Below the pieces are notes generated by a model that was not told where the DNA came from, did not search any database, and saw only the letters and a list, made by a program, of their open reading frames with translations. A DNA stretch of 64,000 bases from Avibacterium volantium (GTDB taxonomy: Bacteria; Pseudomonadota; Gammaproteobacteria; Enterobacterales; Pasteurellaceae). Below, piece by piece: positions 1 through 9,107 of the stretch. The first letter of the stretch is position 1. Each line of letters starts with the position of its first letter. The stretch is from assembly GCF_900635775.1 (NCBI RefSeq), contig NZ_LR134167.1, positions 310,001-374,000 of the forward strand, in the 5' to 3' direction. Made by a program: the position numbers and the translations under genes.

Positions 1-778
1 CAATAAAGTTACCATTTTCATCGAATAAGAAACAGCGGTCAAAATCACCGTCAAAGGCAATGCCCATATCCGCTTTATGCTCAAGTACGGCATCAATGGT
101 ATCTTGACGATTTTCGTGCAAGATTGGGTTTGGAATCCCATTTGGGAATGTACCATCTGGATTGTTATGCACTTTAATAAATTCCACCGGCACACGTTTT
201 GCTCGGAATTGCGCTTCAATGGCATCAATAACGTGCCCTGCTGCGCCATTTCCTGAGTTAATCACCAATTTCATTGGTTTTAAATTATCTAAATTGATAT
301 AAGATAATAAATGCTCAACGTAATCACCTAACACGGAAAGTTGCTTATATTCACCACGTTGCGTAACAGGTGGAAAATTATTTTCCTCTGCTAAGCGTTG
401 AATATCAGCAAGCCCAGTATCCGCACTAATTGGACGTGAACCCTCACGCACCAATTTTAAGCCATTGTAATCCATCGGATTATGGCTTGCGGTTACTTCA
501 ATTCCGCCATCGGCTTTAAGAAAAGAAGTGGCGAAGTAAACTTCCTCGGTTCCCGTTTCGCCTAAATCAATCACGTTTACCCCAGAGTCTAATAGACCGT
601 TTGTTACGGCACTTTTTAATTCTTTACTGGTTAAACGCACATCACCACCAACAACGATAGTTTTAGGCTTTAAAAACTGTCCAAATGCTCGACCAATGCG
701 ATAGACAATATCCACATTCAATTCATCGCCCAAACGACCACGAATATCATACGCTTTAAAACAAGTTAATTTACCCAT
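1..778 (-). CDS. manB: Phosphomannomutase/phosphoglucomutase, N-terminal part (cut by window edge)
   Basis: This gene encodes the N-terminal 259 residues of an alpha-D-phosphohexomutase, which interconverts mannose-6-phosphate and mannose-1-phosphate (or the glucose forms) for surface sugar synthesis. The translation starts [20 protein letters not shown], contains the catalytic phosphoserine loop TASHNP about one third of the way in, and reaches the metal-binding DGDFDR loop near the left edge of the window. The ATG at 776-778 follows an AAGGAAG ribosome site. The C-terminal domains lie outside the window, so substrate preference cannot be judged; ManB/CpsG is the best family fit, and a pgm-like role is the alternative. 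It lies 22 bp downstream of csrA on the same strand. Confidence 0.85.
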   Translation of the reverse strand, partial: MGKLTCFKAYDIRGRLGDELNVDIVYRIGRAFGQFLKPKTIVVGGDVRLTSKELKSAVTNGLLDSGVNVIDLGETGTEEVYFATSFLKADGGIEVTASHNPMDYNGLKLVREGSRPISADTGLADIQRLAEENNFPPVTQRGEYKQLSVLGDYVEHLLSYINLDNLKPMKLVINSGNGAAGHVIDAIEAQFRAKRVPVEFIKVHNNPDGTFPNGIPNPILHENRQDTIDAVLEHKADMGIAFDGDFDRCFLFDENGNFI

Positions 779-800
779 AACATCCACTTCCTTTTCTTAA

Positions 801-983
801 TTAAGATGATTGCTCATCTTTTGCTTCTCTAATACGTTGGTAAATTTCTTCTCGATAGACAGACACTTCTTTTGGGGCATTCACACCCACTTTGATCTGA
901 TTACCACGAACACTTAATATCGTAATAGAAATCTCATCACCAATGAGTAAGCTTTCGCCAACTTTTCTGGTTAAGATTAGCAT
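801..983 (-). CDS. csrA: Carbon storage regulator CsrA
   Basis: CsrA is a small dimeric RNA-binding protein that represses or stabilises target mRNAs by binding GGA motifs at ribosome sites. The 60 residues begin [18 protein letters not shown] and match the family over their whole length, including the conserved N-terminal L-T-R strand and the RNA-contacting [11 protein letters not shown] segment. The ATG at 981-983 has a strong GAGGAGG site, which itself contains a GGA motif. It lies downstream of alaS on the same strand, the arrangement known from enterobacteria, so it may be partly co-transcribed with alaS. Its leader carries probable autoregulatory sites. Confidence 0.97.
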   Translation of the reverse strand: MLILTRKVGESLLIGDEISITILSVRGNQIKVGVNAPKEVSVYREEIYQRIREAKDEQSS

Positions 984-1045
984 ACAACCTCCTCATTTCC
1001 TTTATTCGACATCCCTATCGATCATTTACCCCTTATATCCAAGGG
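984..1045 (-). promoter_or_regulatory. csrA leader with four GGA motifs (probable CsrA binding)
   Basis: On the minus strand the 62 bases before the csrA start hold GGA at 1040-1038, 1014-1012, 1000-998 and 992-990. The first is presented in the loop of a short hairpin (CCCTT, loop GGATAT, AAGGG, at 1045-1030). The last lies inside the GAGGAGG ribosome site. GGA in a hairpin loop plus GGA in the Shine-Dalgarno is the classical layout of a CsrA-repressed leader, so negative autoregulation is inferred. Confidence 0.55.
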
Positions 1046-1075
1046 TACATCACCCCTAAATATTACCGTACTTAT

Positions 1076-1112
1076 GCTCACAACGTGATGACTGAAATGC
1101 AAAGTTGTGAGC
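1076..1112. repeat. Perfect 9-bp inverted repeat between alaS and csrA
   Basis: GCTCACAAC (1076-1084) and GTTGTGAGC (1104-1112) are exact inverse complements separated by 19 bases. Neither side is followed by a run of T, so this is not a standard intrinsic terminator. It could be an operator for the csrA promoter, or a structure in the alaS-csrA transcript. Confidence 0.5.
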
Positions 1113-1132
1113 TACGGCACAAAATTTTTATT

Positions 1133-3757
1133 TTATAAGTGAGAATTTAACCAGTCAGCGCAAACGGCAAGGGCTTTTTCGACATTCTCAGGCTGTGAAC
1201 CGCCTGCCATTGCCATATCAGGACGACCACCGCCTTTTCCGCCTACTTGCTGAGCCATCAGATTAACAAGCTCACCTGCTTTGACTTTTGCAGTTAAATC
1301 AGCAGTTACGCCTACCACTAAATTTACTTTACCTTCAAATACAGAAATAAAGGCTATCACCGCAGAGCCAAGTTGATTTTTCAAATCATCAACCATTACA
1401 CGCAGCGATTTTGTTTCCACACCGTCAAGTTGCTGTAATACCACGGAAACACCGTTAATTTTCACCGCACTTTTTGCAATATCCGATCCAGCTTGCATCG
1501 CAGCTTTCTCTTTGAGTTGTTGCAATTCTTTTTCTGCTTTCTTCGCTTTGTCTTGTAATTGTTGGATTTTATCCGTCAGCGAAGAAACATCAGATTTTAA
1601 TAAGTCTGCGCTTTGATTTAGCGCACCAAGCTGTTGGTGAAGCCAATCAATGGCAGTTTCGCCCGTTACTGCTTCAATACGGCGAATACCCGCTGCAATA
1701 GCACTTTCACTGATGATTTTGAATAAACCTATTTCACCAGTATATTGAGCGTGAATCCCGCCACAAAGTTCAATAGAAAAATCACCCATTGTGAGAACAC
1801 GCACTTGTTCAGCGTATTTTTCTCCAAATAATGCCATTGCACCTTTTTCTTTAGCGGCATCTAAATCCATAATTTCTGTTTGAATAGGGTGATTAGCGCG
1901 CACTTGTTGGTTGACTAATTTTTCCACTTCAAATAGTTGTTCTTTAGAAATGGCTTCAGGTTGTGCAAAGTCAAAACGCAATAAATTGTCTGATACCAAT
2001 GAACCTTTTTGTGCAACGTGCTTGCCTAGCACTTGGCGTAATGCGGCGTGTAACAAGTGCGTTGCACTGTGGTTTAAGGAAATTTGTTTACGGCGCGCTA
2101 CATCAACAACCGCATTCACCGATTGCCCAACGCTTAATGTGCCTTCTGCAAGCGCACCAATATGCCCAAATACTTGACCATATTTTTGCGTATCGGTAAC
2201 GTTGAATAAGAAGTTTTGCCCTTCTAAACGCCCTGTATCGCCCACTTGACCACCAGACTCCGCATAAAATGGGGTATTTTCCAAAATTACCACCGCACTT
2301 TGTCCTGCGCTGATTTGTTCTACCGGTTTGCCCTCGTAGAAAAGTGCGGTAACTTTTGCAAGACTTTCTGACTCGCTATAACCTTCAAATGCGGTTGAAC
2401 CGTCCACACGAATGACGTTGTTATAATCCATACCAAATTGGCTGGCTGATTGCGCGCGCTGGCGTTGTGCTTCCATTTCACGTTCAAAGCCGGCTTCATC
2501 AATAGTGATGCCACGTTCACGGCACACATCGGCTGTAAGATCGAGTGGGAAACCAAAGGTATCATAAAGTTTGAATGCCACTTCGCCAGAAAGCACGCCG
2601 TCTTTCACTTGGCTTAAGGCGTCATCTAATAGCGCTAAACCACGCTCTAAAGTGCGCGCAAATTGCTCTTCTTCTAAACGTAAAACCTTTTCAATATGCG
2701 CTTGATTTTCTTTGATCTCTTGACCTGCTTCTGCCATCACTTCTGCAAGAGTTGGCACAAGTTTGTAGAAAAAGGCTTCTTTCGCGCCAAGTAAATGTCC
2801 GTGGCGTACCGCACGGCGGATAATACGGCGCAACACATAACCGCGCCCTTCGTTAGAAGGCAATACACCATCTGCGATCAAATAAGCGCACGAACGAATA
2901 TGGTCTGCGATAACGCGCAAGGATTTATTACCTAAATCTTTCTCGCCTGTTAATTCTGCCGCTTTTGCGATAAGTGTTTTAAAAATATCAATATCGTAGT
3001 TGGAATTAACGTGCTGTAACACGGCGGTAATACGCTCTAAGCCCATTCCTGTATCCACAGACGGTTTTGGTAATTTTTCCATTGTGCCGTCTGCTTGACG
3101 GTTGAACTGCATAAATACGATATTCCAGATCTCAATATAGCGATCGCCATCTTCTTCAGGTGAACCCGGTGGGCCACCCCAAATATGATCACCGTGATCG
3201 TAGAAAATTTCAGTACAAGGGCCACACGGGCCTGTATCACCCATTTGCCAGAAGTTATCTGACGCATAAGGCGAGCCTTTATTATCACCAATGCGAATAA
3301 TGCGCTCTGCTGGCACGCCAATTTGTTTATGCCAAATGTCATAAGCCTCATCATCGGTTTCATACACGGTAACCCAAAGTTTTTCTTTTGGTAAACCTAA
3401 CCACGCATCTGATGTGAGATATTCCCACGCAAAATGAATGGCATCTTGTTTAAAATAATCACCAAAGCTGAAATTTCCTAGCATTTCAAAGAAGGTGTGA
3501 TGACGCGCGGTATAGCCCACGTTTTCTAAATCGTTATGTTTTCCGCCTGCACGTACACAGCGTTGTGCGGTTGTCGCACGGCTGTAAGGGCGCTTGTCTA
3601 AACCAAGAAATACATCTTTAAATTGGTTCATTCCCGCGTTGGTGAACAATAATGTTGGATCATTTTCAGGGACAAGCGAACTGCTTGGGACAATTTGGTG
3701 TCCTTTACTATGGAAAAAATCGAGAAAAGATTTTCTAATTTCTGCGGTTGTTTTCAT
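1133..3757 (-). CDS. alaS: Alanine--tRNA ligase
   Basis: AlaS charges tRNA-Ala with alanine in the cytoplasm and edits mis-acylated Ser/Gly-tRNA. The 874-aa product has the class II catalytic core at its N terminus ([20 protein letters not shown], then [14 protein letters not shown]), the editing domain with the HxxxH zinc motif ([11 protein letters not shown]) and its partner CGGIHAQ, a coiled-coil linker rich in K/E/Q, and the C-terminal C-Ala domain with [15 protein letters not shown]. The frame stays open 30 codons further upstream, but the ATG at 3755-3757 has an AAGG site, matches the conserved family N terminus, and gives the usual length. csrA lies downstream on the same strand. Confidence 0.97.
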   Translation of the reverse strand: MKTTAEIRKSFLDFFHSKGHQIVPSSSLVPENDPTLLFTNAGMNQFKDVFLGLDKRPYSRATTAQRCVRAGGKHNDLENVGYTARHHTFFEMLGNFSFGDYFKQDAIHFAWEYLTSDAWLGLPKEKLWVTVYETDDEAYDIWHKQIGVPAERIIRIGDNKGSPYASDNFWQMGDTGPCGPCTEIFYDHGDHIWGGPPGSPEEDGDRYIEIWNIVFMQFNRQADGTMEKLPKPSVDTGMGLERITAVLQHVNSNYDIDIFKTLIAKAAELTGEKDLGNKSLRVIADHIRSCAYLIADGVLPSNEGRGYVLRRIIRRAVRHGHLLGAKEAFFYKLVPTLAEVMAEAGQEIKENQAHIEKVLRLEEEQFARTLERGLALLDDALSQVKDGVLSGEVAFKLYDTFGFPLDLTADVCRERGITIDEAGFEREMEAQRQRAQSASQFGMDYNNVIRVDGSTAFEGYSESESLAKVTALFYEGKPVEQISAGQSAVVILENTPFYAESGGQVGDTGRLEGQNFLFNVTDTQKYGQVFGHIGALAEGTLSVGQSVNAVVDVARRKQISLNHSATHLLHAALRQVLGKHVAQKGSLVSDNLLRFDFAQPEAISKEQLFEVEKLVNQQVRANHPIQTEIMDLDAAKEKGAMALFGEKYAEQVRVLTMGDFSIELCGGIHAQYTGEIGLFKIISESAIAAGIRRIEAVTGETAIDWLHQQLGALNQSADLLKSDVSSLTDKIQQLQDKAKKAEKELQQLKEKAAMQAGSDIAKSAVKINGVSVVLQQLDGVETKSLRVMVDDLKNQLGSAVIAFISVFEGKVNLVVGVTADLTAKVKAGELVNLMAQQVGGKGGGRPDMAMAGGSQPENVEKALAVCADWLNSHL

Positions 3758-3849
3758 TAAATTTTGCCTTATTCTATCTTCATTAAATTCGTTGTGAATT
3801 GTGCTATTTTGGCACATTTTTTGCAATTTAGAAAAAACATTTTTCAATC

Positions 3850-3907
3850 CTAAAAATAAAAAGGACCTGCACTTTTAGTGATGAAATTCTTCATCGCCAA
3901 AGTACAG
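3850..3907 (-). terminator. Probable intrinsic terminator of uspA
   Basis: On the minus strand CTGTACTTT (3907-3899) pairs with AAAGTGCAG (3875-3867) with one wobble. An inner GATGAA/TTCATC stem sits at 3895-3880. A T-rich tract follows (3863-3850). Confidence 0.5.
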
Positions 3908-3937
3908 ATCACAAGTGAGAATAAATCAGCTAAATTA

Positions 3938-4363
3938 CTATTCTTCGCGTAATGGAACAACTAACATATCAACATTAATAGTATTCATTACTTGGCGAGT
4001 AGAAGACATCAATTTGCTCCAGAAATCTTGGTGATGACCGGTTACTAATAAATCCACATCATATTTATCAATAGCGTCAGCCAAAACCTGTCCTAAATCA
4101 CCGCTACCACTTAATTTCTCTGAAACAGGATAACTAGATTGCTCCGCTAATTGCACCAACGCTTGGTGAGTTTCAGTGGAAATACGGTCTTGCATTGAAG
4201 ACATATTCACATCAATTAACCCCGTATAAAGATCAGAGAAATTTACATCAACGTGGATAATGGATAATCTTGCCTCATTGCGTTTTGCAACACCCGCCGC
4301 TTTTTCCACTAAGAATGCACTTTCTTCAGAAAGATCAACAGCAACTAAAATGTGTTTGTACAT
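3938..4363 (-). CDS. uspA: Universal stress protein UspA
   Basis: This is a 141-aa cytoplasmic single-domain universal stress protein. It begins [15 protein letters not shown], the typical first strand and nucleotide-contacting loop. It continues with the helix [22 protein letters not shown], and the later strand [25 protein letters not shown] carries the G-H-H segment and a serine-rich loop near the C terminus that fit the UspA subfamily. Length is normal for UspA. The ATG follows AAGGAGT. It is a single-gene unit between the alaS promoter region and the divergent mazG, with its own terminator. UspA proteins accumulate on growth arrest; the exact biochemical activity of the family is unsettled. 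Confidence 0.93.
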   Translation of the reverse strand: MYKHILVAVDLSEESAFLVEKAAGVAKRNEARLSIIHVDVNFSDLYTGLIDVNMSSMQDRISTETHQALVQLAEQSSYPVSEKLSGSGDLGQVLADAIDKYDVDLLVTGHHQDFWSKLMSSTRQVMNTINVDMLVVPLREE

Positions 4364-4586
4364 AACTAACTCCTTATCTTCTTGAGAGGTTAATCAACTT
4401 CTTTTATGGTAATACTAACACTAGTGCTATAAAAAAAATATGCACTGGATCACGTTTTAGAAAAAACATTTATTTTTATTTGTAAAAAAATAGCAATCCG
4501 CCATAAATTTTTACTCAAGCCCGCTAAACATTGTGCTATTATCGCCCCACTTCTTGCACGCCAACCGCAACAAATAAAGGACCAAA

Positions 4587-5372
4587 ATGAACCATTCTAT
4601 TCAAGATTTTGTACAACTCATTGCCAAACTACGCGATCCAAATGGAGGCTGTCCTTGGGATCTAGAGCAAACTTATCAATCAATGATCCCTTGCTTATTA
4701 GAAGAAAGTTATGAAGTGGTCGAAGCCATTGAACAGCAAAACACAGCAAATTTGCGCGAAGAACTGGGCGATTTACTGCTCCAAGTGGTCTTTTTCAGCC
4801 AACTTGCCAAAGAAGATAAGTTGTTCACCTTTGATGATGTGGTCAATGGAGTGGCAGAAAAAATTCTGCGCCGCCACCCACACGTTTTTGGTGAAGAAAA
4901 AGCCCACAACGAACAAGAAGCGCTCAGCCATTGGAACAAGGTTAAAGCGGAAGAAAACAAAACTCGTCAATCCATTTTAGACAACATTCCCCACGCTTTC
5001 CCTGCCTTAATGCGCGCAGAAAAATTACAAAAACGCTGCGCCAAAGTGGGATTTGATTGGGATAACGTGCAACCTGTAATCGCCAAAGTGCAAGAAGAAT
5101 TACAAGAAGTGCAAGCTGAGCTTGCTCGCCCACAACAAGATCAGGCAAAAATTGAAGAAGAAATCGGTGATTTGCTTTTTTCTGTCGTTAATTTAAGCCG
5201 CCATTCAAAAACTGCGCCAGAAGAAGCCTTACGCAAAGCCAATCAAAAATTTGAACGCCGTTTTCGTCAACTAGAAACCTTAGCAAAACAGCAAGGAAAA
5301 TCTTTACAAACCAGCACACTAGCAGAACTTGATCTATTGTGGGACGAAGTGAAAAAACAAGAAAATAAGTAA
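4587..5372 (+). CDS. mazG: Nucleoside triphosphate pyrophosphohydrolase MazG
   Basis: MazG hydrolyses NTPs and dNTPs to monophosphates and pyrophosphate; in enterobacteria it lowers ppGpp in starved cells and cleans the nucleotide pool. The 261-aa protein carries two MazG repeats. The first has [10 protein letters not shown] and [13 protein letters not shown] (about residues 35-70). The second has [13 protein letters not shown] and [14 protein letters not shown] (about 165-210). These provide the E-x-x-E/D metal ligands of both copies. Length equals the E. coli type. The ATG follows AAAGGA. It is divergent from uspA and followed by its own terminator, so it is probably monocistronic. Confidence 0.95.
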   Translation: MNHSIQDFVQLIAKLRDPNGGCPWDLEQTYQSMIPCLLEESYEVVEAIEQQNTANLREELGDLLLQVVFFSQLAKEDKLFTFDDVVNGVAEKILRRHPHVFGEEKAHNEQEALSHWNKVKAEENKTRQSILDNIPHAFPALMRAEKLQKRCAKVGFDWDNVQPVIAKVQEELQEVQAELARPQQDQAKIEEEIGDLLFSVVNLSRHSKTAPEEALRKANQKFERRFRQLETLAKQQGKSLQTSTLAELDLLWDEVKKQENK

Positions 5373-5410
5373 AAATTCCACCGCACTTTAATTTTTCCTC
5401 GTTCTTCTTT

Positions 5411-5453
5411 AATCTCCCGCTAACTTCTCTTTACAAAAACGGGAGATTATTTC
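5411..5453 (+). terminator. Hairpin terminator of mazG
   Basis: AATCTCCCG (5411-5419) pairs exactly with CGGGAGATT (5440-5448) and is followed by the T-rich ATTTCTTT. An uptake signal lies just before it. Confidence 0.6.
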
Positions 5454-5487
5454 TTTATTGCATCAATCCATAAACCATAAAAATAAA

Positions 5488-5516
5488 AAACGGCGTGTTG
5501 TTTAAACACACCGTTT
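5488..5516 (-). terminator. Intrinsic terminator of the yebE-like gene
   Basis: On the minus strand AAACGGTGTGTT pairs with AACACGCCGTTT apart from one internal mismatch, and is followed by a run of T broken by single A residues. It sits 26 bp beyond the stop of the 5542-6186 gene. Confidence 0.7.
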
Positions 5517-5541
5517 ATTTCAAACGCAATTCTTGAAGAAA

Positions 5542-6186
5542 TTAGAAGCCGGCTTGTTTTTCTAATTGTTCAACTAAAGCATCATCAAGATTTAACGCCG
5601 TGGCAAGATTAGCAAGAAAAACAATTTCTTTACGATCTAACTCACCGCACACCACACGAGCTGCCAAATAAACTTGTGAAGCCAAGGCTGTGTCGTTGCC
5701 TACTTGTTGTGCAATTTGTGCGATAGAAATAGGTTGCTCAATTTGTTGCTGCAACCAGTGATAGACTTCAGGATCATTGCCCGCTTCCGTGATGATGAGT
5801 TGTTTTTCCTCATCGGTAATCGCCCCATCAGCAGCCGCCGCTGCAATCATCGTTTGCAAAATTAACTGCCCTGAAGTTGCTTTTTCTGCGGTACCCACAA
5901 AGGTTTCTTCGCTAAGCGTGGAATCAAGTGCGGTAGAATTTTGTGAATTTTTTTGCTGATATTGTTGATAAGCCTGATAGGCTAAGCTACCTAGTGCCGC
6001 AAGAGAACCTAACTTTGTCAGACTTGCTCCACCGTTACGTCCAAAAATCATTGAAAGTAAGCCAATCGCTGCTGCACCGCCGCCTACTTTGGTAATTTTA
6101 TCTGCGGTGGAATTGCCGTTCATTGTTTTGCCTAACTGATCTTTAGCTACGTTGAATACTTGATTTAAAATTTGGTTAAAGTCCAT
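5542..6186 (-). CDS. YebE-like DUF533/TerB-fold inner-membrane protein
   Basis: The 214-aa product resembles enterobacterial YebE, a DUF533 protein of unknown function. Its N-terminal 85 residues contain a glycine/alanine-rich hydrophobic stretch (GGGAAAIGLLSMIFG, then LGSLAALGSLAYQAY) that may be one membrane segment or a hairpin. A linker rich in Q, N and S follows. The C-terminal half is an acidic TerB-like helical domain with MIAAAAADGAITDEEKQLI, the D-G-x-I-x-x-E-E metal-binding-like motif of that fold. The ATG follows GAGAGGAAA. It is a single gene with its own terminator. YebE is linked to envelope stress in E. coli; whether that holds here is unknown. Confidence 0.75.
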   Translation of the reverse strand: MDFNQILNQVFNVAKDQLGKTMNGNSTADKITKVGGGAAAIGLLSMIFGRNGGASLTKLGSLAALGSLAYQAYQQYQQKNSQNSTALDSTLSEETFVGTAEKATSGQLILQTMIAAAAADGAITDEEKQLIITEAGNDPEVYHWLQQQIEQPISIAQIAQQVGNDTALASQVYLAARVVCGELDRKEIVFLANLATALNLDDALVEQLEKQAGF

Positions 6187-6302
6187 AGAAGTTTCCTCTC
6201 GTTATCATCTTTCCTAATATTGTCAATTTATTCGCCAATTAGTTCATTTTATTTTGCCCATTAGAGAAAGTGCGGTGCATTTTTTGCAAATTTTTTATCA
6301 AC

Positions 6303-6329
6303 AAAAAAGCCAGCATCATAGCTGGCTTT
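6303..6329 (-). terminator. Intrinsic terminator of ilvC
   Basis: AAAGCCAGC (6306-6314) and GCTGGCTTT (6321-6329) pair exactly around ATCATA. Read on the minus strand the stem ends in TTTTTT. Confidence 0.85.
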
Positions 6330-6346
6330 CTATTTAAAACAAGTGA

Positions 6347-7828
6347 TTATCCTTGTGAAGAAATGCGTTTCATATCTGTCATATAACCACGCAATTCTTG
6401 ACCGATTAGCTCAATTGGGTGGTTGCGGATTGCATCATTCACATCGCGTAAAGTGATGTTGTCGATTTCCACCGTTGGTGTTGGTTCACCTAAATCACCG
6501 CGTTGCAAATGTTGCATTACCGTTTTGGCTAAAATTGGGGTTGCTACATTAGCGAATAAATAGTTACCGTATTCCGCCGTGTCTGAAATTACCACGTTCA
6601 TTTCGTATAAGCGTTTACGCGCAATGGTGTTGGCGATTAATGGTAATTCGTGTAAGGATTCATAATAAGCAGATTCTTCAAAAATACCTGCAGAAACCAT
6701 GGTATCGAACGCCAATTCTACGCCGGCTTTTACCATTGCTACCATTAATACGCCGTTATCAAAATATTCTTGTTCGCTGATTTTGATTCCGTCCGCTTTT
6801 GGTGCATTTTCAAAGCCAGTTTTGCCCGTTTCTTCACGCCATTTTAATAGGTTTGCATCGCCGTTTGCCCAGTCTTCCATCATCACACGAGAAAACTCGC
6901 CGCTGATAATGTCGTCCATATGTTTTTTGAATAAGAAGTCTAATTCTTGCTTAATTTCTTCCGCAAGTTCAAAGGCACGCAATTTCGCACTGTTAGATAA
7001 GCGATCCATCATTAAAGTGATACCGCCTTGTTTGAGTGCTTCGGTGATAGTTTCCCAACCGAATTGCACCAATTTTCCAGCATAAGCAGGATCTTTGCCG
7101 TCTGCGACTAATTTGTCATAGCAAAGGATTGAACCGGCTTGCAACATATCGCAAAGAATGGTTTGCTCACCCATTAAGTCAGATTTTACTTCTGCCACGA
7201 ATGAAGACTCTAACACGCCGGCACGGTGTCCGCCTGTGGCTGCCGCCCAAGCCTTAGCAATCGCCATACCTTCGCCTTTCGGGTCATTTTCAGGGTGAAC
7301 CGCGATAAGCGTTGGCACACCAAAACCACGTTTATATTCTTCACGCACTTCTGTTCCTGGGCATTTTGGCGCAACCATCACAACGGTAATATCAGGACGA
7401 ATTTGCTCACCCACTTCCACAATGTTCAAACCGTGTGAATAACCTAATGCCGCACCTTCTTTCATTAAACCCATTACATCTGCAATCACTTTGCTGTGCT
7501 GTTTATCAGGGGTGAGATTAATCACTAAATCCGCAGTAGGGATTAATTCTTGATAAGTGCCCACTTTGAAACCGTTTTCAGTGGCACGTTGGAAAGAAGC
7601 ACGTTTTTCTGCAATGGCCTCAGGGCGTAGCGCATAGCTGATGTCTAAGCCTGAATCACGCATATTTAAACCTTGATTTAACCCCTGCGCACCACAACCT
7701 ACGATGACAATTTTTTTGCCTTTTAAGAAATTCGCTTCATCAGAAAACTCTTCACGATCCATAAAACGACAGCGACCTAATTGGTCTAACTGTTGGCGCA
7801 AATTTAATGTATTGAAATAATTAGCCAT
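6347..7828 (-). CDS. ilvC: Ketol-acid reductoisomerase (NADP+), class II
   Basis: IlvC converts acetolactate and acetohydroxybutyrate to dihydroxy acids in isoleucine and valine synthesis, using NADPH and magnesium. At 493 aa it is the long class II type. The N-terminal Rossmann domain shows [19 protein letters not shown] with the glycine-rich NADPH loop (about residues 34-52). The two knotted helical domains contain [16 protein letters not shown] and [20 protein letters not shown] with the acidic metal ligands, followed by a duplicated C-terminal domain. The ATG follows AAAAGGA. It is divergent from its regulator ilvY, as in enterobacteria, but the gap holds a repeat element. Induction by substrate through IlvY is inferred. 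Confidence 0.97.
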   Translation of the reverse strand: MANYFNTLNLRQQLDQLGRCRFMDREEFSDEANFLKGKKIVIVGCGAQGLNQGLNMRDSGLDISYALRPEAIAEKRASFQRATENGFKVGTYQELIPTADLVINLTPDKQHSKVIADVMGLMKEGAALGYSHGLNIVEVGEQIRPDITVVMVAPKCPGTEVREEYKRGFGVPTLIAVHPENDPKGEGMAIAKAWAAATGGHRAGVLESSFVAEVKSDLMGEQTILCDMLQAGSILCYDKLVADGKDPAYAGKLVQFGWETITEALKQGGITLMMDRLSNSAKLRAFELAEEIKQELDFLFKKHMDDIISGEFSRVMMEDWANGDANLLKWREETGKTGFENAPKADGIKISEQEYFDNGVLMVAMVKAGVELAFDTMVSAGIFEESAYYESLHELPLIANTIARKRLYEMNVVISDTAEYGNYLFANVATPILAKTVMQHLQRGDLGEPTPTVEIDNITLRDVNDAIRNHPIELIGQELRGYMTDMKRISSQG

Positions 7829-7924
7829 TTTTTTATCCTTTTGGTTAAGTTGGTTTACAAAATAATCAATGACAGATTATACCTTTATAAAGATTGCGTA
7901 AATTGATATTATTGGAACTTAATG

Positions 7925-7939
7925 TTGCGGTTTCTGCAA
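7925..7939. promoter_or_regulatory. Candidate IlvY operator (TTGC-N7-GCAA)
   Basis: TTGC at 7925-7928 and GCAA at 7936-7939 form a LysR-type T-N11-A dyad 97 bp upstream of ilvC. IlvY acts from the ilvY-ilvC gap in E. coli. No clear second operator was found, so the call rests on position and symmetry only. Confidence 0.4.
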
Positions 7940-7972
7940 TATATAGTTAGTAAATTAATGTTGTTGATCATT

Positions 7973-8101
7973 CCCCGTGTAAATTGCCTGAGCAAAAATA
8001 AAATTTTTAGAAAAGTAACGCCTGAACGCAGCGTAGCGAGTATGGGCTTACTTTTCGTTAAGAAAATTTTATTGGTGCGAAGAACAGCAATTTAGTCGGG
8101 G
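7973..8101. repeat. 129-bp nested imperfect palindrome between ilvC and ilvY
   Basis: Four pairs of arms nest about one centre: CCCCG/CGGGG (7973-7977, 8097-8101), AAATTGC/GCAATTT (7981-7987, 8087-8093), AATAAAATTTT/AAAATTTTATT (7997-8007, 8063-8073) and AAAAGTAA/TTACTTTT (8011-8018, 8048-8055). The centre is GC-rich (GAACGCAGCGTAGCGAG). No reading frame fills it. The layout is that of a small non-coding mobile or dispersed element, not of a simple operator. Only this copy occurs in the window. Confidence 0.75.
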
Positions 8102-8115
8102 TTCCTTTTTCTTTG

Positions 8116-8162
8116 CTTACTTTCTTTTGGGAAAGCAAAAGAAAGTAAGTCGCCAACGGCGA
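8116..8162. repeat. Two tandem hairpins next to the palindromic element
   Basis: CTTACTTTCTTTTG (8116-8129) and CAAAAGAAAGTAAG (8136-8149) are exact inverse complements around GGAAAG. TCGCC/GGCGA (8150-8154, 8158-8162) follows directly. Together with the preceding palindrome they fill most of the gap upstream of ilvY and probably belong to the same element. They end 31 bp before the ilvY start, so they would lie in or near its leader. Confidence 0.7.
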
Positions 8163-8193
8163 AATCCGTTATTCATATAAAAGGAAAAAACCA

Positions 8194-9072
8194 ATGAACT
8201 TCCAAGATCTAAAACTTTTCATCGACCTAGCGGAAAATAAAAATTTCGCTAAAACTGCAGGGCAGCATTATATGTCGCCCTCCACCCTTTCACGGCAAAT
8301 TAAACGGCTTGAAGAAGAACTGGGTGAGCCGTTGTTATTGCGTGATAACCGCAAAGTTTCGCTCACTCCAGCAGGCGAGCTATTTTTGCAATTTGCTTAT
8401 CCACAATGGCAACAATGGCAATCTTTAAAACAGCAATTTCGTTCTAATCAGCAGGAACTGCAAGGGGAGCTGCGCTTATTTTGCTCGGTAACGGCGGCTT
8501 ATAGCCATTTGCCGCAAATGTTAGAAAAATTCCGCTTGCGTTATCCTAAAGTGGAAATTCAGCTCACAACAGGCGATCCTGCGATGGCGCTAGAGATGAT
8601 TCAAAGCCAGCAAGTGGATTTAGCCCTCGCAGGGCGGCCAGCACACTTACCGCAAAATGTGATGTTTCATCATATTGATGATATAACCCTTTCTCTTATC
8701 GCCCCACGCGTTGCCTGTGCCACCACACAATTATTGCAACAAACCCCCATTGATTGGCAAAAAATCCCCTTTATTTTGCCGGTGGAAGGACCTGCTCGAC
8801 AGCGGATTGATCAGTGGTTTCAACAGAAAAAAATCAAACACCCGAAAATTTATGCCACCGTATCAGGACACGAAGGGATCGTGTCAATGGTGGCGCTTGG
8901 TTGCGGCGTGGCGTTATTGCCTGATATTGTGATCCAAAATAGCCCGCTTAATTTACAGGTTTCCACTTTGGAGATTGATATTCCTGTACAGCCATTCGAT
9001 TTAGGGATTTGCGTACAAAAGAACTTACTCAATTTGCCCTTAGTTCGTGCATTTTGGCAAATGTTGGGGTAA
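8194..9072 (+). CDS. ilvY: LysR-type transcriptional activator IlvY
   Basis: IlvY is the LysR-family activator of ilvC, responding to acetolactate-type substrates. The 292-aa protein has the N-terminal winged helix-turn-helix (MNFQDLKLFIDLAENKNFAK, then MSPSTLSRQIKRLEEELGEP, about residues 1-60) and a periplasmic-binding-protein-like effector domain including HEGIVSMVALGCGVALLPD near residue 230. Length is normal. The ATG follows AAAGGAAA. Assignment as IlvY rather than another LysR protein rests on its position divergent to ilvC and the family look of the N terminus. rarD begins 35 bp downstream and is probably co-transcribed. The expected short divergent promoter region has been lengthened by the repeat element upstream. 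Confidence 0.9.
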   Translation: MNFQDLKLFIDLAENKNFAKTAGQHYMSPSTLSRQIKRLEEELGEPLLLRDNRKVSLTPAGELFLQFAYPQWQQWQSLKQQFRSNQQELQGELRLFCSVTAAYSHLPQMLEKFRLRYPKVEIQLTTGDPAMALEMIQSQQVDLALAGRPAHLPQNVMFHHIDDITLSLIAPRVACATTQLLQQTPIDWQKIPFILPVEGPARQRIDQWFQQKKIKHPKIYATVSGHEGIVSMVALGCGVALLPDIVIQNSPLNLQVSTLEIDIPVQPFDLGICVQKNLLNLPLVRAFWQMLG

Positions 9073-9107
9073 AGTGCGGTAAGAATTTGGTGAATTTTAG
9101 GTGGATT

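Noticed and set aside
3758..3847. Thirty-codon upstream extension of alaS
   Set aside because: The family N terminus begins at the internal ATG, which has a ribosome site; the extension is low-complexity leader.
4364..4586. FNR-like dyad before uspA (TTGAG...ATCAA)
   Set aside because: The spacing between the halves is six bases rather than four and the left half has a mismatch.
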